NCBI RefSeq assembly: GCF_900108855.1
Contig: NZ_FNXY01000007.1
Location: forward strand, 1 to 64,000
Source: Dyadobacter koreensis
Lineage (GTDB): Bacteria > Bacteroidota > Bacteroidia > Cytophagales > Spirosomataceae
Reading direction: 5' to 3'
Length of the DNA stretch: 64,000 nucleotides
Shown in pieces: positions 17,117 through 26,142 of this stretch. The translations under genes and the position numbers were made by a program. The notes under the pieces are model-generated. The model was given only the letters and a program-made list of their open reading frames with translations. It was not told where the DNA came from and did no database searches. How positions within the stretch are numbered: the stretch's first letter is position 1; each line of letters opens with the position of its first letter.

Positions 17117-18388
17117 TTAAACAAGCAACTTTTTAACCAGCTCTGTTCCGGATTTATATATTCCGGCTACTTTGTCCATCCGGATTTTTAATTCTGCTTT
17201 GGATTTGTCATAGTCGTTCCAAACTTCCCGCAGGCGATCACTAATTTGTTTGCCAGTGGTCTGGTCGATTTCAAAGGTCCATTTATCGAATCCTAAATCG
17301 TAATACATTTGCCCTTTGATGGTATCTTCGGGTTGACGCAGATAAAAACATGGGGTTCCGTTGGCAGCGGCTATTATCGGCGAATGACATTCAAAACTCA
17401 ATACTGTATGAGCTTTGGCATAAATGGAGGCTGCTTCATCTGGTAGCCAGTATCCTCGTTTTACGATAAATGGTTTCACATCGTCCGGCAAAGGATCAAT
17501 AAGCAATTCATCCATAATTTCGACCTGATATGTCATCTCGGGACAAACAAGTACTTTGTTTCCCGTTTCCCTTACCCAGGCTATTATGGCTTCCCTCAAT
17601 TTGGCATGGTCAACCTCTTTATATTTTTCGTTGGTTTCTTCCACCATTTTTATCCGGTCAGCATTCCACCCATTGTTGTTGGCGTTAAACTTATGATAGG
17701 GTGTATAGCGTAATCGAGGGATGGCGCAAATGAATTTTTTATCTTTCAGATCATTTTCTTTTAGAAATGAAAAAGCCTTTTTATCATCACGAATATTGAT
17801 GAAGAATGTGGCATCCGGCGCAAATTGTACGTGTTCACCTGTGATTCCAACTTTTTTCAGATGTTCGATCGACTTGGTTTCACGGGTATAAATAAACGCA
17901 GCCTTTTGAAGAATACCTTGATGGTATTCGCTTGGGTTTTCAAGCGTAGTGCCGTAGATACCGAAGGGCTTGGCAGTATGTTTCATCCAGCTCGCAAGAT
18001 TATCAGCACCAACCAGCAATGGCCCCGACCCGTGAATCATCACGTCAGCCGATTTAAAGGCTTCCATAACTTCGGGATTATCCACGTTTTTGTCTTTGTT
18101 TACGCTCCCATAAATAATTTTAACCTTTGGAAAATTTTTATTGAGTAATTTCTTCACCTCTTCTCCATTACTTCTTTTCCAGAGAATAATATTTGCGTCC
18201 GGTAAATAAGTCTGTAGGACATACAGCAGACCCGGGGTATGACCGATATCTCCGATGTTAACATCCTGCCAACCTGAAACCAACAAAATTGTTGGATTGG
18301 CTTTTGCAGACGCTTTTTTGATAAATGACGCTAATATTGAACCTACTGACAACAAGGCGGTTTGTCTGATAAACTCGTTTCTATTCAT
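17117..18388 (-). CDS. Polysaccharide pyruvyl transferase family protein
   Basis: The ATG at 18388 gives a 423-residue protein; the frame extends upstream only through a TTG. The N-terminus MNRNEFIRQTALLSVGSIL resembles a Tat/Sec-type leader often seen on Bacteroidota periplasmic enzymes. The rest matches the polysaccharide pyruvyl transferase fold: ILLVSGWQDVNIGDIGHTPG, DVMIHGSGPLLVG, YTRETKSIEHLKKVGI, FAPDATFF and a late SFECHSPIIAAANGTPCFYLR. In known members this fold transfers pyruvate ketals or acts as a glycosyltransferase-like enzyme on polysaccharides; an exported version could have another role. It sits downstream of a SusD remnant and the PQQ dehydrogenase on the same strand. Confidence 0.8.
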   Translation of the reverse strand: MNRNEFIRQTALLSVGSILASFIKKASAKANPTILLVSGWQDVNIGDIGHTPGLLYVLQTYLPDANIILWKRSNGEEVKKLLNKNFPKVKIIYGSVNKDKNVDNPEVMEAFKSADVMIHGSGPLLVGADNLASWMKHTAKPFGIYGTTLENPSEYHQGILQKAAFIYTRETKSIEHLKKVGITGEHVQFAPDATFFINIRDDKKAFSFLKENDLKDKKFICAIPRLRYTPYHKFNANNNGWNADRIKMVEETNEKYKEVDHAKLREAIIAWVRETGNKVLVCPEMTYQVEIMDELLIDPLPDDVKPFIVKRGYWLPDEAASIYAKAHTVLSFECHSPIIAAANGTPCFYLRQPEDTIKGQMYYDLGFDKWTFEIDQTTGKQISDRLREVWNDYDKSKAELKIRMDKVAGIYKSGTELVKKLLV

Positions 18389-18442
18389 GATATGACTGAT
18401 ATTGTAAGAATTTAAAATGGGATTGTAGTTCAAAGCATCAGT

Positions 18443-18640
18443 TCAAACTAGCATCCTGTAAACAGACCAGGCACCGGGATATCCCGGATTTTGCTGTAAT
18501 TTAATGTCGCGGTTGGCATCAATCGCGTTTGGAGGAACCGGCCAAAGCTCATCGTAAGGATTCATGGTCGCTTTGGCGTCCCAATTATAAATAATTGCTC
18601 ATTTGTAAACGGAGCCCAACCGAACTCTACCACAAAGTTA
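18443..18640 (-). pseudogene. C-terminal remnant of a SusD/RagB-family nutrient-binding lipoprotein
   Basis: The minus strand between the pyruvyl-transferase and PQQ dehydrogenase genes encodes the classic SusD tail: DELWPVPPNAIDANRDI, then QQNPGYPGAWSVYRMLV and a TGA stop at 18443-18445. Upstream, around 18590-18640, the match continues only in a shifted frame (contains WAPFTNEQL) and then disappears. SusD proteins are surface lipoproteins that work with SusC TonB receptors in glycan uptake. The rest of this susD and any susC are gone, so a glycan-uptake locus was deleted here. Confidence 0.85.
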
Positions 18641-18860
18641 TTTTTTTAGCCGCTGTTCCTGAAAATAAAAAATAGTGGGACAATTTTCCTGGCCCCAGAA
18701 AAGATTTATACTTCGTTGTCATCAACCCTCAACTACCTTTATATCTATTTTATAATTAAATGTTTTAAAATTCCAGATTCATTTTTCTATCTCAGTGAAA
18801 AATATCCGACGTTATTTCAATAATATCCACATTTCAACAAAAACTTGCTGATTCCTTACG

Positions 18861-21008
18861 TTATTTCAAGCCAAAAGTGATATAACCGCCATAATAGCCC
18901 TTACCCGGATTTGGGCTAACCGCGACTGTGATGTATTGTTTTTTACCGATTGAATAAGTGGACGGCACCGCGGTCGCACTTCCGGGCAGTTCTTTTTCCC
19001 ACAAGATTTTTCCGTTTTTCTGATCAAAAACACGAAACATCTGATCAACCGTTGCACCGATAATAATAAGTCCGCCAGCAGTAGCAATTCCCCCACCCCG
19101 GTTAAAGATCCCTGAATTTTTGATACCCTGTGCTTCCAGTTTTTTATCAAAACCCAGCGGGACCTGCCACAAAATCTCACCGGAATTCAGATCAATGGCA
19201 TTCAGAGTAGAAAATGGCGGCTTGATGGCAGGAACACCATTCGGATCTTTGAAAAATTCGTAACCCGAAAAGCCATAAGGCTCTTTCGTTGCCGATTCAT
19301 CAGCATCGGGCAGTTTCCCCTTATCTGCTACTTCATCGATCCCTTTCAGATAGGCGGTGATAGCATCAATCTGTTGCTGCGGTAAATGCTGAAACGAAGG
19401 CATCGGTTCCGCGCCTTTTTTGATAAAGTTTTCAAGGTTTTCCCTGACGTAACTCTTCACTTTTACAGAAATATCCGGCCCGAAATTGGTTCCCTTCTGA
19501 TCCGCTCCGTGACAACTGCTGCAATACATTTTGAACAAATTTTCGCCACTTTCATCATTGTCTTTTTTTAACGACTTGATATCCTTCAACTGAAGAAACC
19601 ATGGCATATCAATTGCATTGACAAACATGACACCCGTATTAGGATTGAAGGAAGCGCCGCCCCAGTTTGCACCGCCATGCGCGGCAGGTACGATAAGGGA
19701 ACCATCAAGGCTCGGTGGTTCGTAAATGCCTGTGTTGTATTTATTTTCTGCGATCTGGTCTTTGATAAACTGTGTTACTTCCGGCGTTATAGTGCTGAAA
19801 TATTCCGGTTTAAATCCCTGCCGCGAGAACGGAGCGGGTTTGCTTGGTATGGGCTGGGTGGGCCATGGTTTTTCTCCCGGCATTTCACTTCTGGTCGGAA
19901 CCGCCACTTCATTGATCGGAAAAAGCGGCTTGCCCGTTTTCCGGTCAAACATGAAAACATAACCCATTTTTGTTACCAACGCTACACCATCGATTAGTTT
20001 TCCATTGTGTTTTACCTGCACAAGATTCGGCGGAGATCCGTTATCCCGGTCCCACAGATCATGGTGTGTCGTCTGAAAATGCCATATTCTTTTACCTGTT
20101 TTCGCATCCAGAGCCAGCAGACAATTGGCAAATAAATTTTCGCCCTCGCGGTCGGCACCGTAAAAATCAAAAGATGGTGAAGCAGTCGGAACGTAAACGA
20201 TTCCCAATTTTTCATCCAGGGCCATACCGCCCCAGCAATTTGCACCACCGTTTTTCTGCCTGGCATTCTTTGGCCAAGTTGTATATCCAAACTCTCCTTC
20301 CCGTGGTATGGTATGGAAAACCCATTCCAGCCTTCCGGTATTGACATTAAAGGCCCTAATATCGCCAGACGTAGACGGAAGCTCATCAGGAACTTTGCAG
20401 CCAACAATGAAATAATCTCCATAAATGACTCCCGGCGCATTTGCAGTCACATGGACCCGCTTTTTCATCGACGGTTCAACAGAAAGTCCAGTATAAAAGT
20501 CTACCTTCCCCTGCTCTCCGAAATCTTTGATCAGCTTTCCTGTCGAAGCATCGATGGAATAAAGTGTTGAACCAAAAACGAAAAGCAAGGCATCGGGTCT
20601 TCCGTTTTTGCCGGGATGAAAAGTGACGCCCCGGGTCCAGGTGCTGACGTCGGTACTGTCAGGAATAAATTCCCAGATCAGCTTTCCGGTTTCCGGGTTA
20701 AGCGCTACCAGCTTATCGCTTGGCATAAAGGCAAACATGCTGCCTTTCACAATCAGTGGATTAAACAAAATACTGGACCCTTCCTTGCTGTCCTGATAAT
20801 TCCAAACTTCCTTCAACTGACTTACGTTCTTCGTGTTGATGATCGAAAGAGGAGAAAATTTATTATTGGAAGCGTCATGACCATAATGGATCCATTCGTC
20901 ATCGATGGAAGAACTCTGATGTTTTTCGGGTACGAAAGCAATGAGTAATGCCAGTAAAACTGCCACTCCTATTAAACCAGTAAGTGATTGGTAGTTATTT
21001 TTTAACAT
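18861..21008 (-). CDS. PQQ-dependent dehydrogenase with an inserted cytochrome c domain
   Basis: A 715-residue protein with an N-terminal hydrophobic anchor (residues 8-26). An eight-bladed quinoprotein propeller starts at HYGHDASNNKFSPLSIINT. Tryptophan-docking repeats such as ALNPETGKLIWEF, and the segment THHDLWDRDNGSPP near 314-327, place it with the glucose-dehydrogenase-like membrane quinoproteins. A c-type cytochrome cassette interrupts the propeller: CSSCH at 496-500, with a likely axial Met in AEPMPSFQHL, followed by the last blades. Electrons would pass from substrate to PQQ to heme c and then to the respiratory chain in the periplasm. It is the last intact gene of a minus-strand operon with the epimerase, Gfo/Idh and PhyH genes. 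No PQQ synthesis genes are visible. Sugar or alcohol substrate unknown. Confidence 0.9.
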   Translation of the reverse strand: MLKNNYQSLTGLIGVAVLLALLIAFVPEKHQSSSIDDEWIHYGHDASNNKFSPLSIINTKNVSQLKEVWNYQDSKEGSSILFNPLIVKGSMFAFMPSDKLVALNPETGKLIWEFIPDSTDVSTWTRGVTFHPGKNGRPDALLFVFGSTLYSIDASTGKLIKDFGEQGKVDFYTGLSVEPSMKKRVHVTANAPGVIYGDYFIVGCKVPDELPSTSGDIRAFNVNTGRLEWVFHTIPREGEFGYTTWPKNARQKNGGANCWGGMALDEKLGIVYVPTASPSFDFYGADREGENLFANCLLALDAKTGKRIWHFQTTHHDLWDRDNGSPPNLVQVKHNGKLIDGVALVTKMGYVFMFDRKTGKPLFPINEVAVPTRSEMPGEKPWPTQPIPSKPAPFSRQGFKPEYFSTITPEVTQFIKDQIAENKYNTGIYEPPSLDGSLIVPAAHGGANWGGASFNPNTGVMFVNAIDMPWFLQLKDIKSLKKDNDESGENLFKMYCSSCHGADQKGTNFGPDISVKVKSYVRENLENFIKKGAEPMPSFQHLPQQQIDAITAYLKGIDEVADKGKLPDADESATKEPYGFSGYEFFKDPNGVPAIKPPFSTLNAIDLNSGEILWQVPLGFDKKLEAQGIKNSGIFNRGGGIATAGGLIIIGATVDQMFRVFDQKNGKILWEKELPGSATAVPSTYSIGKKQYITVAVSPNPGKGYYGGYITFGLK

Positions 21009-21057
21009 AATATTAAATGATATTCCTGTAAAGGTTAACCGCTGGGTTTGTCAAAGC

Positions 21058-21963
21058 TTACAAGCCGCTGGTCATTAACTTATCATGAATAAATTGCCTG
21101 GCCCGTGGCACATCTGTTTCTTCCAGATGCTCAATGATGATCGGGATATTCGGATGTTTCCTGGCAAGCCTTTTGAGATACAGATCATAATTAAGAGAAC
21201 CAAGGCCTGGTGCGGGTAATTCGATCATGCCCACGCCACGAAGTGCATGTGCCTCATCGCCATCAATGTCGGCCATTACAACGCCAACAGAGCTAGAAGC
21301 CAGTTTTACATCCTTTGCATGGGCAATTTTTATTTTATCGGACAAAGCGTCAAATATGCTGTTTATTGTCAGATCAATGTCACCGATATTTTGCTCATCA
21401 AAATAATTGGTGGGATCCATCAGCAGGCCCAGATTTGGATGATCAATATCAGCAAAGAGCCGCAGTGTTTCATCAACTGATCCGATGACATTATTCACAT
21501 AAGTTTCCACGCAAAATGTTACGCCATGCTGACTGGCGAAATCTACAAGTTCACCGATCACATCCCGGCATTCAGCATAACCTTCTTCCGTTTTATTTCT
21601 CGGATCCGAAACCCAGTCACTTTCCAAATGGTATGTCCCCGTTTCACTGATGACATAGGATGATCCTAACTCGTTGGCATACCGAATAATCTGCCTGAGA
21701 TGGTTCAGGCTTGTCTTGCGTTTTTCCGGCACCGGGTGCACAAGATTGGTATACCCTGAAATACAGCATATTGGCAAATTATTATTTCTGAATGTGTCCC
21801 TGATCTTTTTGGCTTTTGCTGAATCAAGGGCGCTTGTCGACAAATCCATATCCTTAAAAGATACGTCCAGCTGCACGGTATTGAAATCAAGCGCCCTGAT
21901 TCGGGCGGCTGTTTGTGCCAAATCGTAAGGAAAATAACCGGTAAAAATTCCAATCTGAATCAT
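21058..21963 (-). CDS. Sugar phosphate isomerase/epimerase-type TIM-barrel protein
   Basis: A 301-residue AP_endonuc_2 / xylose-isomerase-like TIM barrel. Visible strands and metal-ligand segments include VISETGTYH, VTFCVETYVNNV (Glu ligand), LGLLMDPTNYF (Asp ligand), KIAHAKDVK (His ligand) and IPIIIEHLEE (Glu ligand). Such enzymes isomerise or epimerise keto-sugars and inositol-type compounds with a divalent metal. It overlaps no neighbour: 20 bp follow the Gfo/Idh gene and 49 bp precede the PQQ dehydrogenase, so it belongs to the operon. Pairing with Gfo/Idh enzymes is common in keto-sugar pathways (family knowledge). Confidence 0.9.
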   Translation of the reverse strand: MIQIGIFTGYFPYDLAQTAARIRALDFNTVQLDVSFKDMDLSTSALDSAKAKKIRDTFRNNNLPICCISGYTNLVHPVPEKRKTSLNHLRQIIRYANELGSSYVISETGTYHLESDWVSDPRNKTEEGYAECRDVIGELVDFASQHGVTFCVETYVNNVIGSVDETLRLFADIDHPNLGLLMDPTNYFDEQNIGDIDLTINSIFDALSDKIKIAHAKDVKLASSSVGVVMADIDGDEAHALRGVGMIELPAPGLGSLNYDLYLKRLARKHPNIPIIIEHLEETDVPRARQFIHDKLMTSGL

Positions 21964-21983
21964 AAGATCATGACGTTATCTCT

Positions 21984-23078
21984 TCAAGAATATATTTCTG
22001 CAATCTCTACGGCCCGGTGCTCTCTTGCCGAAACGTAGCAGGCATCTACCAGTGCCATTGTTTTCAAATTATCCCTACCACCGATCTCCGGCTCCTTATT
22101 TTGTTCCAAAGCGACCAGCAATTGCGCCATTGGCCCCGCAAAGGCATCCGGAAACCAGGCCTCTTGCCAGCGCGGACGTTGCCAGCCGGAAATTTCTTTG
22201 CAGGTAAAATCCAGCGTGCTTGGGCTATGAGTAGGATAATTCGGCCAACCGATACTTCCCTTTGCCATACCGTCCAGGCCTTCCACACGGTAATTAATGT
22301 AAATATCTTCCTCCGCACCTTCGCGGGCGGGGCCTGTCCAGACATCGTCCCAGGAAGAGGCACGCATACCATTTTCGTATTCGAGAATATACAGTGCGAT
22401 GCCGTCGTCATGGGCAAATTTTGAAACCGTCCTTGGATCCTGCGCGACACTACAATAAACACTTTTCGGGTCACCAAACCAGTAGCGGAATGTGTCCAGA
22501 TGGTGAATGCTCATTACCCTTAAAGTAAGCCAGCCCATACCCGCCTGCCAGCCTGTCCAGTGTGGTATTGCCCGCATGTCGATTGAGCCGAAAATCGGTT
22601 TGCCAAGCAATCCTTTGTTTAACAGATCTTTGCAGGCGCGTACCGACTGGTCATAACGCATATTCTGGTTTACACCCAAAACGACACCTGCACCCTCACA
22701 GATCCTGACTATTTCCAGAGCTTCGGAATAATTCATCCCCAGCGGTTTCTGAGCCAAAATCGCCCTTATGTTCTTGTGTTTGACAGCCTCTTTGATAACC
22801 GCAATCTGCCCGTCCGGTGGCACAGCGATGTCAACAACCTGCACTTCGGGATCCGCAAACATTTGCCGGTATGAGGCGTAAAACTTTGAAATATTATGCC
22901 GCTGTGCCACTTTCTGGCTGTTGGCCAAGGTCCGTGACGTGATCGCTACCGGATTGAATCCGGCATTTCTATACGCTACGAGCTGGCAGTCGGCCATAAT
23001 GAAACCTGCTCCTACACATCCGATACCGACGGATTTATTTTCAGGAAAAACAGGTAAATATTCAAGTTCAATATGCAT
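21984..23078 (-). CDS. Gfo/Idh/MocA-family oxidoreductase
   Basis: A 364-residue NAD(P)-dependent sugar dehydrogenase. The Rossmann start is VGIGCVGAGFIMAD (glycine motif near residues 19-25). QKPLG replaces the more usual EKPL catalytic-lysine motif, and NQNMRYDQS follows. MSIHHLDTFRYWFG holds the conserved His/Asp pair of the C-terminal domain. Family members oxidise or reduce hydroxyls of sugars, inositols and glycosides. It starts 10 bp after the PhyH stop and ends 20 bp before the epimerase, so it is in the same operon. The late segment AFAGPMAQLLVALEQNKEPE is typical of the family C-terminus. Confidence 0.9.
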   Translation of the reverse strand: MHIELEYLPVFPENKSVGIGCVGAGFIMADCQLVAYRNAGFNPVAITSRTLANSQKVAQRHNISKFYASYRQMFADPEVQVVDIAVPPDGQIAVIKEAVKHKNIRAILAQKPLGMNYSEALEIVRICEGAGVVLGVNQNMRYDQSVRACKDLLNKGLLGKPIFGSIDMRAIPHWTGWQAGMGWLTLRVMSIHHLDTFRYWFGDPKSVYCSVAQDPRTVSKFAHDDGIALYILEYENGMRASSWDDVWTGPAREGAEEDIYINYRVEGLDGMAKGSIGWPNYPTHSPSTLDFTCKEISGWQRPRWQEAWFPDAFAGPMAQLLVALEQNKEPEIGGRDNLKTMALVDACYVSAREHRAVEIAEIYS

Positions 23079-23088
23079 CCCAAACCTG

Positions 23089-23922
23089 TTAAGAACGATT
23101 TAAATCCTGCAAAGTAATTTCTGCATCCTTGCTCAAAAAATCTGCTTGTTTGACAACCTGTTTGCCACTTTCCAGCAAAGCGCTATCCGCAACCATTTTT
23201 ACAGGTTCAATACAAGACGTATTTTTTTCCCTGAAAGGTTTGTTGAAAGATAAATTATACGCCGAAATGACTGACCAGCGTGGTTTATCGGATAAATTAG
23301 CATCCGAACGGTGAAGAATATTGCTGTGAAAGAAAAGTGTATCACCCGCTTTGAGTTCCACATAAACCAGTTCACTGTTTTTCTCGGCTTCCGCTACAAA
23401 ATCCGGATCGGCACCCTGCTGCTCGCCAACAAATGAATGCTCAAAACGCTGCATTTTATGAGTTCCTTTTAAAACCTGCAAACAACCATTTTCAATATTT
23501 GCGTCCGTGAGCGCAACCATTACCGAAATCATCGCTTCCGGATACAAAAACCCATTTTTATACCAGTACCCATAATCCTGGTGCCATTCCCAGGCGCCTC
23601 CCTTTTTGGGTTCTTTTTGCATGACCTTGGAATGAAAATGGCAAACTTCTCCCTGGTTCCCAAGCAGTTTTTCCACTGCTTTCACCATACGCTCCGACCT
23701 GGACATCAGCCCGAAAGAATCGTCGCCCGGCGTAAACCAAAGCGTCAGTTTCGTACGGTTTCCGTTTGTGTCTTTAAGATCAAAAGCATGACTCGTCACA
23801 CTATCATCCGTTGCCAGACTATATAAAAGATTAATTTCTTCCTGACTAAAAAAATTACGTTTGATTATAAATCCATCTCTTTCGAAATCAGATTTTTCGG
23901 TAATACTAAGTTCTTTTCCCAT
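23089..23922 (-). CDS. Phytanoyl-CoA dioxygenase (PhyH) family protein
   Basis: A 277-residue non-heme Fe(II)/2-oxoglutarate dioxygenase-like protein from the ATG at 23922. The iron-binding triad is visible as His114 and Asp116 in WEWHQDYGYW and His204 in SNILHRSD. Arg215 in KPRWSV is the likely 2-oxoglutarate-binding residue. The N-terminal SDFERDGFIIKRNFF is the usual PhyH opening. Bacterial members hydroxylate diverse small molecules. It is the first gene of the minus-strand operon and is divergent from an AraC regulator. Its presence suggests that the substrate is first hydroxylated, then oxidised and isomerised by the following enzymes (inference). Confidence 0.9.
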   Translation of the reverse strand: MGKELSITEKSDFERDGFIIKRNFFSQEEINLLYSLATDDSVTSHAFDLKDTNGNRTKLTLWFTPGDDSFGLMSRSERMVKAVEKLLGNQGEVCHFHSKVMQKEPKKGGAWEWHQDYGYWYKNGFLYPEAMISVMVALTDANIENGCLQVLKGTHKMQRFEHSFVGEQQGADPDFVAEAEKNSELVYVELKAGDTLFFHSNILHRSDANLSDKPRWSVISAYNLSFNKPFREKNTSCIEPVKMVADSALLESGKQVVKQADFLSKDAEITLQDLNRS

Positions 23923-24084
23923 GTTCAAATTACTCTATTATCAAAATATAGATAAATGTTCTTGAAATATTAACAATACAAAATAGCAGTATATTTTGAC
24001 GCGTTTCTATCAGAATATCATTAGTTTTATATGTTATTTTGAATATTATAACCCAAATAATACCTTAATTTGATAACATACCAG
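23923..24084. promoter_or_regulatory. Divergent promoter region between the PhyH operon and its AraC regulator
   Basis: This 162-bp AT-rich region must hold promoters for both directions. On the plus strand a gtatatttt stretch near 23989-23997 approximates the Bacteroidota -7 element TAnnTTTG, with a cttg about 20 bp upstream. No convincing AraC half-site repeat was found by eye. The divergent arrangement suggests that the AraC protein controls the operon. Confidence 0.4.
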
Positions 24085-24972
24085 ATGAAACCACTTATCC
24101 AGAAGTTACCAATAGATAGTAGTTCATCATTTGTAGCCAGGACTTACACGACACCCTTTTTTGAAACACCCTGGCACCAACATGAAGAGTATGAACTCCT
24201 TATAGAAACTACGGGACAAGGCTCGGTATTTGTTGGCGACTTTATTGGCGAATATGACGCAGGTGATGTGTTCCTTCTTGGTAAAAACCTGCCGCATTGG
24301 TTTCGGAAAAAGGATTCAGAATCTACGGGAAGTGCTGTGGTTGTTCAGTTTAAGGAAGAAATTTTTGGAGAAACGTTTCTGAAACTTCCCGAAATGCAAC
24401 AGATAAGCAACCTTTTAAAAAATGCGTCACACGGCATTGCACTAAAAGGCGACCTTAAAACAATGGTTGGTAATACCTTAAAATCAATAGAAACTCTGAC
24501 AGGTTTTTCTCAGCTTTCGGCCCTGCTTAATTGTTTGAACCAGATCAGTATTTCAGATCAAATAACCTTCCTGACGAATTCGCCAATTATTAGTTTTTCT
24601 AAACAGGATCAGGACCGTATTCATAAGGTTTTCGAATACACGATGCAAAATTTTCAAAACAAGATCCTGCTTAAAGATGTTGCAGCCATAACCAACCAAA
24701 GCGAGTCGGCTTTCAGCCATTATTTCAAGAAAAATACCAAAAAAAATTACATTCAATTTTTAACCGAAATTCGGATTTCACATGCGTGTAATTTACTTCT
24801 GACCACAGAAAAGTCGGTTACTGAAATATGTTATGAAAGCGGATTTCATAATTGGTCGAATTTCAGTCAGCATTTTAATAAAATTATACAACAGTCGCCT
24901 ATGAAATACCGAAGAAAATATACGCAGGCAACTGACAAAAAGAATCTCAGCAAACGAGCTGTTGACGCATGA
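24085..24972 (+). CDS. AraC-family regulator with cupin sensor domain
   Basis: The ATG at 24085 gives 295 residues; an upstream TTG at 24070 is less likely. The N-terminal cupin has HQHEEYELLIETTGQGSVF and a GDVFLLGKNLPHWF strand, as in sugar-sensing AraC proteins. The C-terminus has two helix-turn-helix units: KILLKDVAAITNQSESAFSH and SVTEICYESGFHNWSNFSQH. The ending SPMKYRRKY is the AraC signature. It is divergent from the PhyH/Gfo-Idh/epimerase/PQQ operon and is the obvious candidate activator of it. Confidence 0.9.
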   Translation: MKPLIQKLPIDSSSSFVARTYTTPFFETPWHQHEEYELLIETTGQGSVFVGDFIGEYDAGDVFLLGKNLPHWFRKKDSESTGSAVVVQFKEEIFGETFLKLPEMQQISNLLKNASHGIALKGDLKTMVGNTLKSIETLTGFSQLSALLNCLNQISISDQITFLTNSPIISFSKQDQDRIHKVFEYTMQNFQNKILLKDVAAITNQSESAFSHYFKKNTKKNYIQFLTEIRISHACNLLLTTEKSVTEICYESGFHNWSNFSQHFNKIIQQSPMKYRRKYTQATDKKNLSKRAVDA

Positions 24973-25531
24973 CTTCACGTCGAAATTCTAAAGCTCTGCG
25001 ATACGTTGTTTACATTTTATTGCTGCGACAACAATCAGTGAATGACGTTCGAGAATAGGTATTCCGGATATTTTTTAGAGACTGCGGCATCTTTATCAAT
25101 CAGCGAGTATCCGCGTTTGACAGAAAAAGATTTCATATTTACCAAAAATGGATTAACGAGCAATTCAGCCATATCTGATTGGCTCATTTCAGGACAGTTA
25201 AGCATCCTATTCCCGGCTATGCGGGCCAAGTCAAAAATGGCTTCCTTTCGCTTAGTGCCATTCTGGCAAACTTTTTAATAGTGGGATGTCAGATGTGCGG
25301 ATGCCGGAAGGCCAACTGCTTTCTGTTTGTTATCGATACCCAATGAGATGTCGAAGCAACCAACCGGAAAAACGAAGTACGCCTTGCATTAAAATTGACA
25401 TTTTTTTCTTTGCTACCTTAGAAAACAAAAAAATAATGTCGCTTACCAATTGCTATATATCGATACTCCAGACTAAATACCGCTTCTTTTATAATGCATT
25501 TAGAGATAAAAACAGGACTATGAAATGCAGT
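24973..25531. other. 560-bp eroded interval
   Basis: A minus-strand frame at about 25038-25260 reads MLNCPEMSQSDMAELLVNPF, then SVKRGYSLIDKDAAVSKKYP, and ends at a TGA. It looks coding but has no start, and the part upstream of it is shifted in frame. I cannot assign it. No intact gene is present. Confidence 0.35.
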
Positions 25532-26070
25532 CTAAAAGTTCATCCTCTTCAATTCCTTTACCGCAAAATCTGCTGCGCGGGCAGTCATGGCCATGTAGGT
25601 TAATGATGGGTTCTGACAAGCAGAAGAGCTCATGCTTGCACCATCTGTCACAAATACATTTTTGCAGGAATGAATCTGATTGAAACCATTTAATACGGAC
25701 GTTTTGGATCGCGCCCCATGCGCGCCGTTCCCATTTCATGGATCGCAAGTCCGGGATTCTGATGATTGTCATAAGCCGCTACTACCCTGATACCTGCATT
25801 TTCCATCATTTCCTGCGCCTGGGTTATCGCATCCGGCACCATTTTGTCTTCATTTTCACGCCACCGGCAGTCAATCTGAAGCGTGGGCATACCCCATTTA
25901 TCTTGCTTCTGAAAATCAAGTGTCACCTTGTTATCTGCATGCGGCAACATTTCACCCATCGCGGTCATACTAAATGTCCATAAACCTGGTTTAGCCAGTC
26001 CTGATTTGAAGTCGGAACCGAAACCTTCTGCCGAATTTCCCCGCTCCCATCCCTGCCGCGAACCACCACA
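25532..26070 (-). pseudogene. C-terminal wreck of a GMC-family oxidoreductase
   Basis: The minus strand encodes the end of a glucose-methanol-choline oxidoreductase. The readable piece starts near 26070 with GSRQGWERGNSAEGFG and runs through MTAMGEMLPHADNKV to the active-site region AIHEMGTARMGRDPK. There one base is missing in a run of A (four instead of five), giving a premature stop. In the next frame the text continues as VLNGFNQIHSCKNVFVTDGA and SSSACQNPSLTYMAMTARAA to a TAG at 25532-25534. The N-terminal FAD-binding half is absent. Such GMC enzymes often work with Gfo/Idh and epimerase proteins in keto-sugar metabolism, as found just upstream. Confidence 0.85.
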
Positions 26071-26142
26071 AGGTTATGTAAAAATTTTATAAACATTTAA
26101 ATGATCCTTCTCATGATCAGACTGGAATCAAAAAGGAAATAA

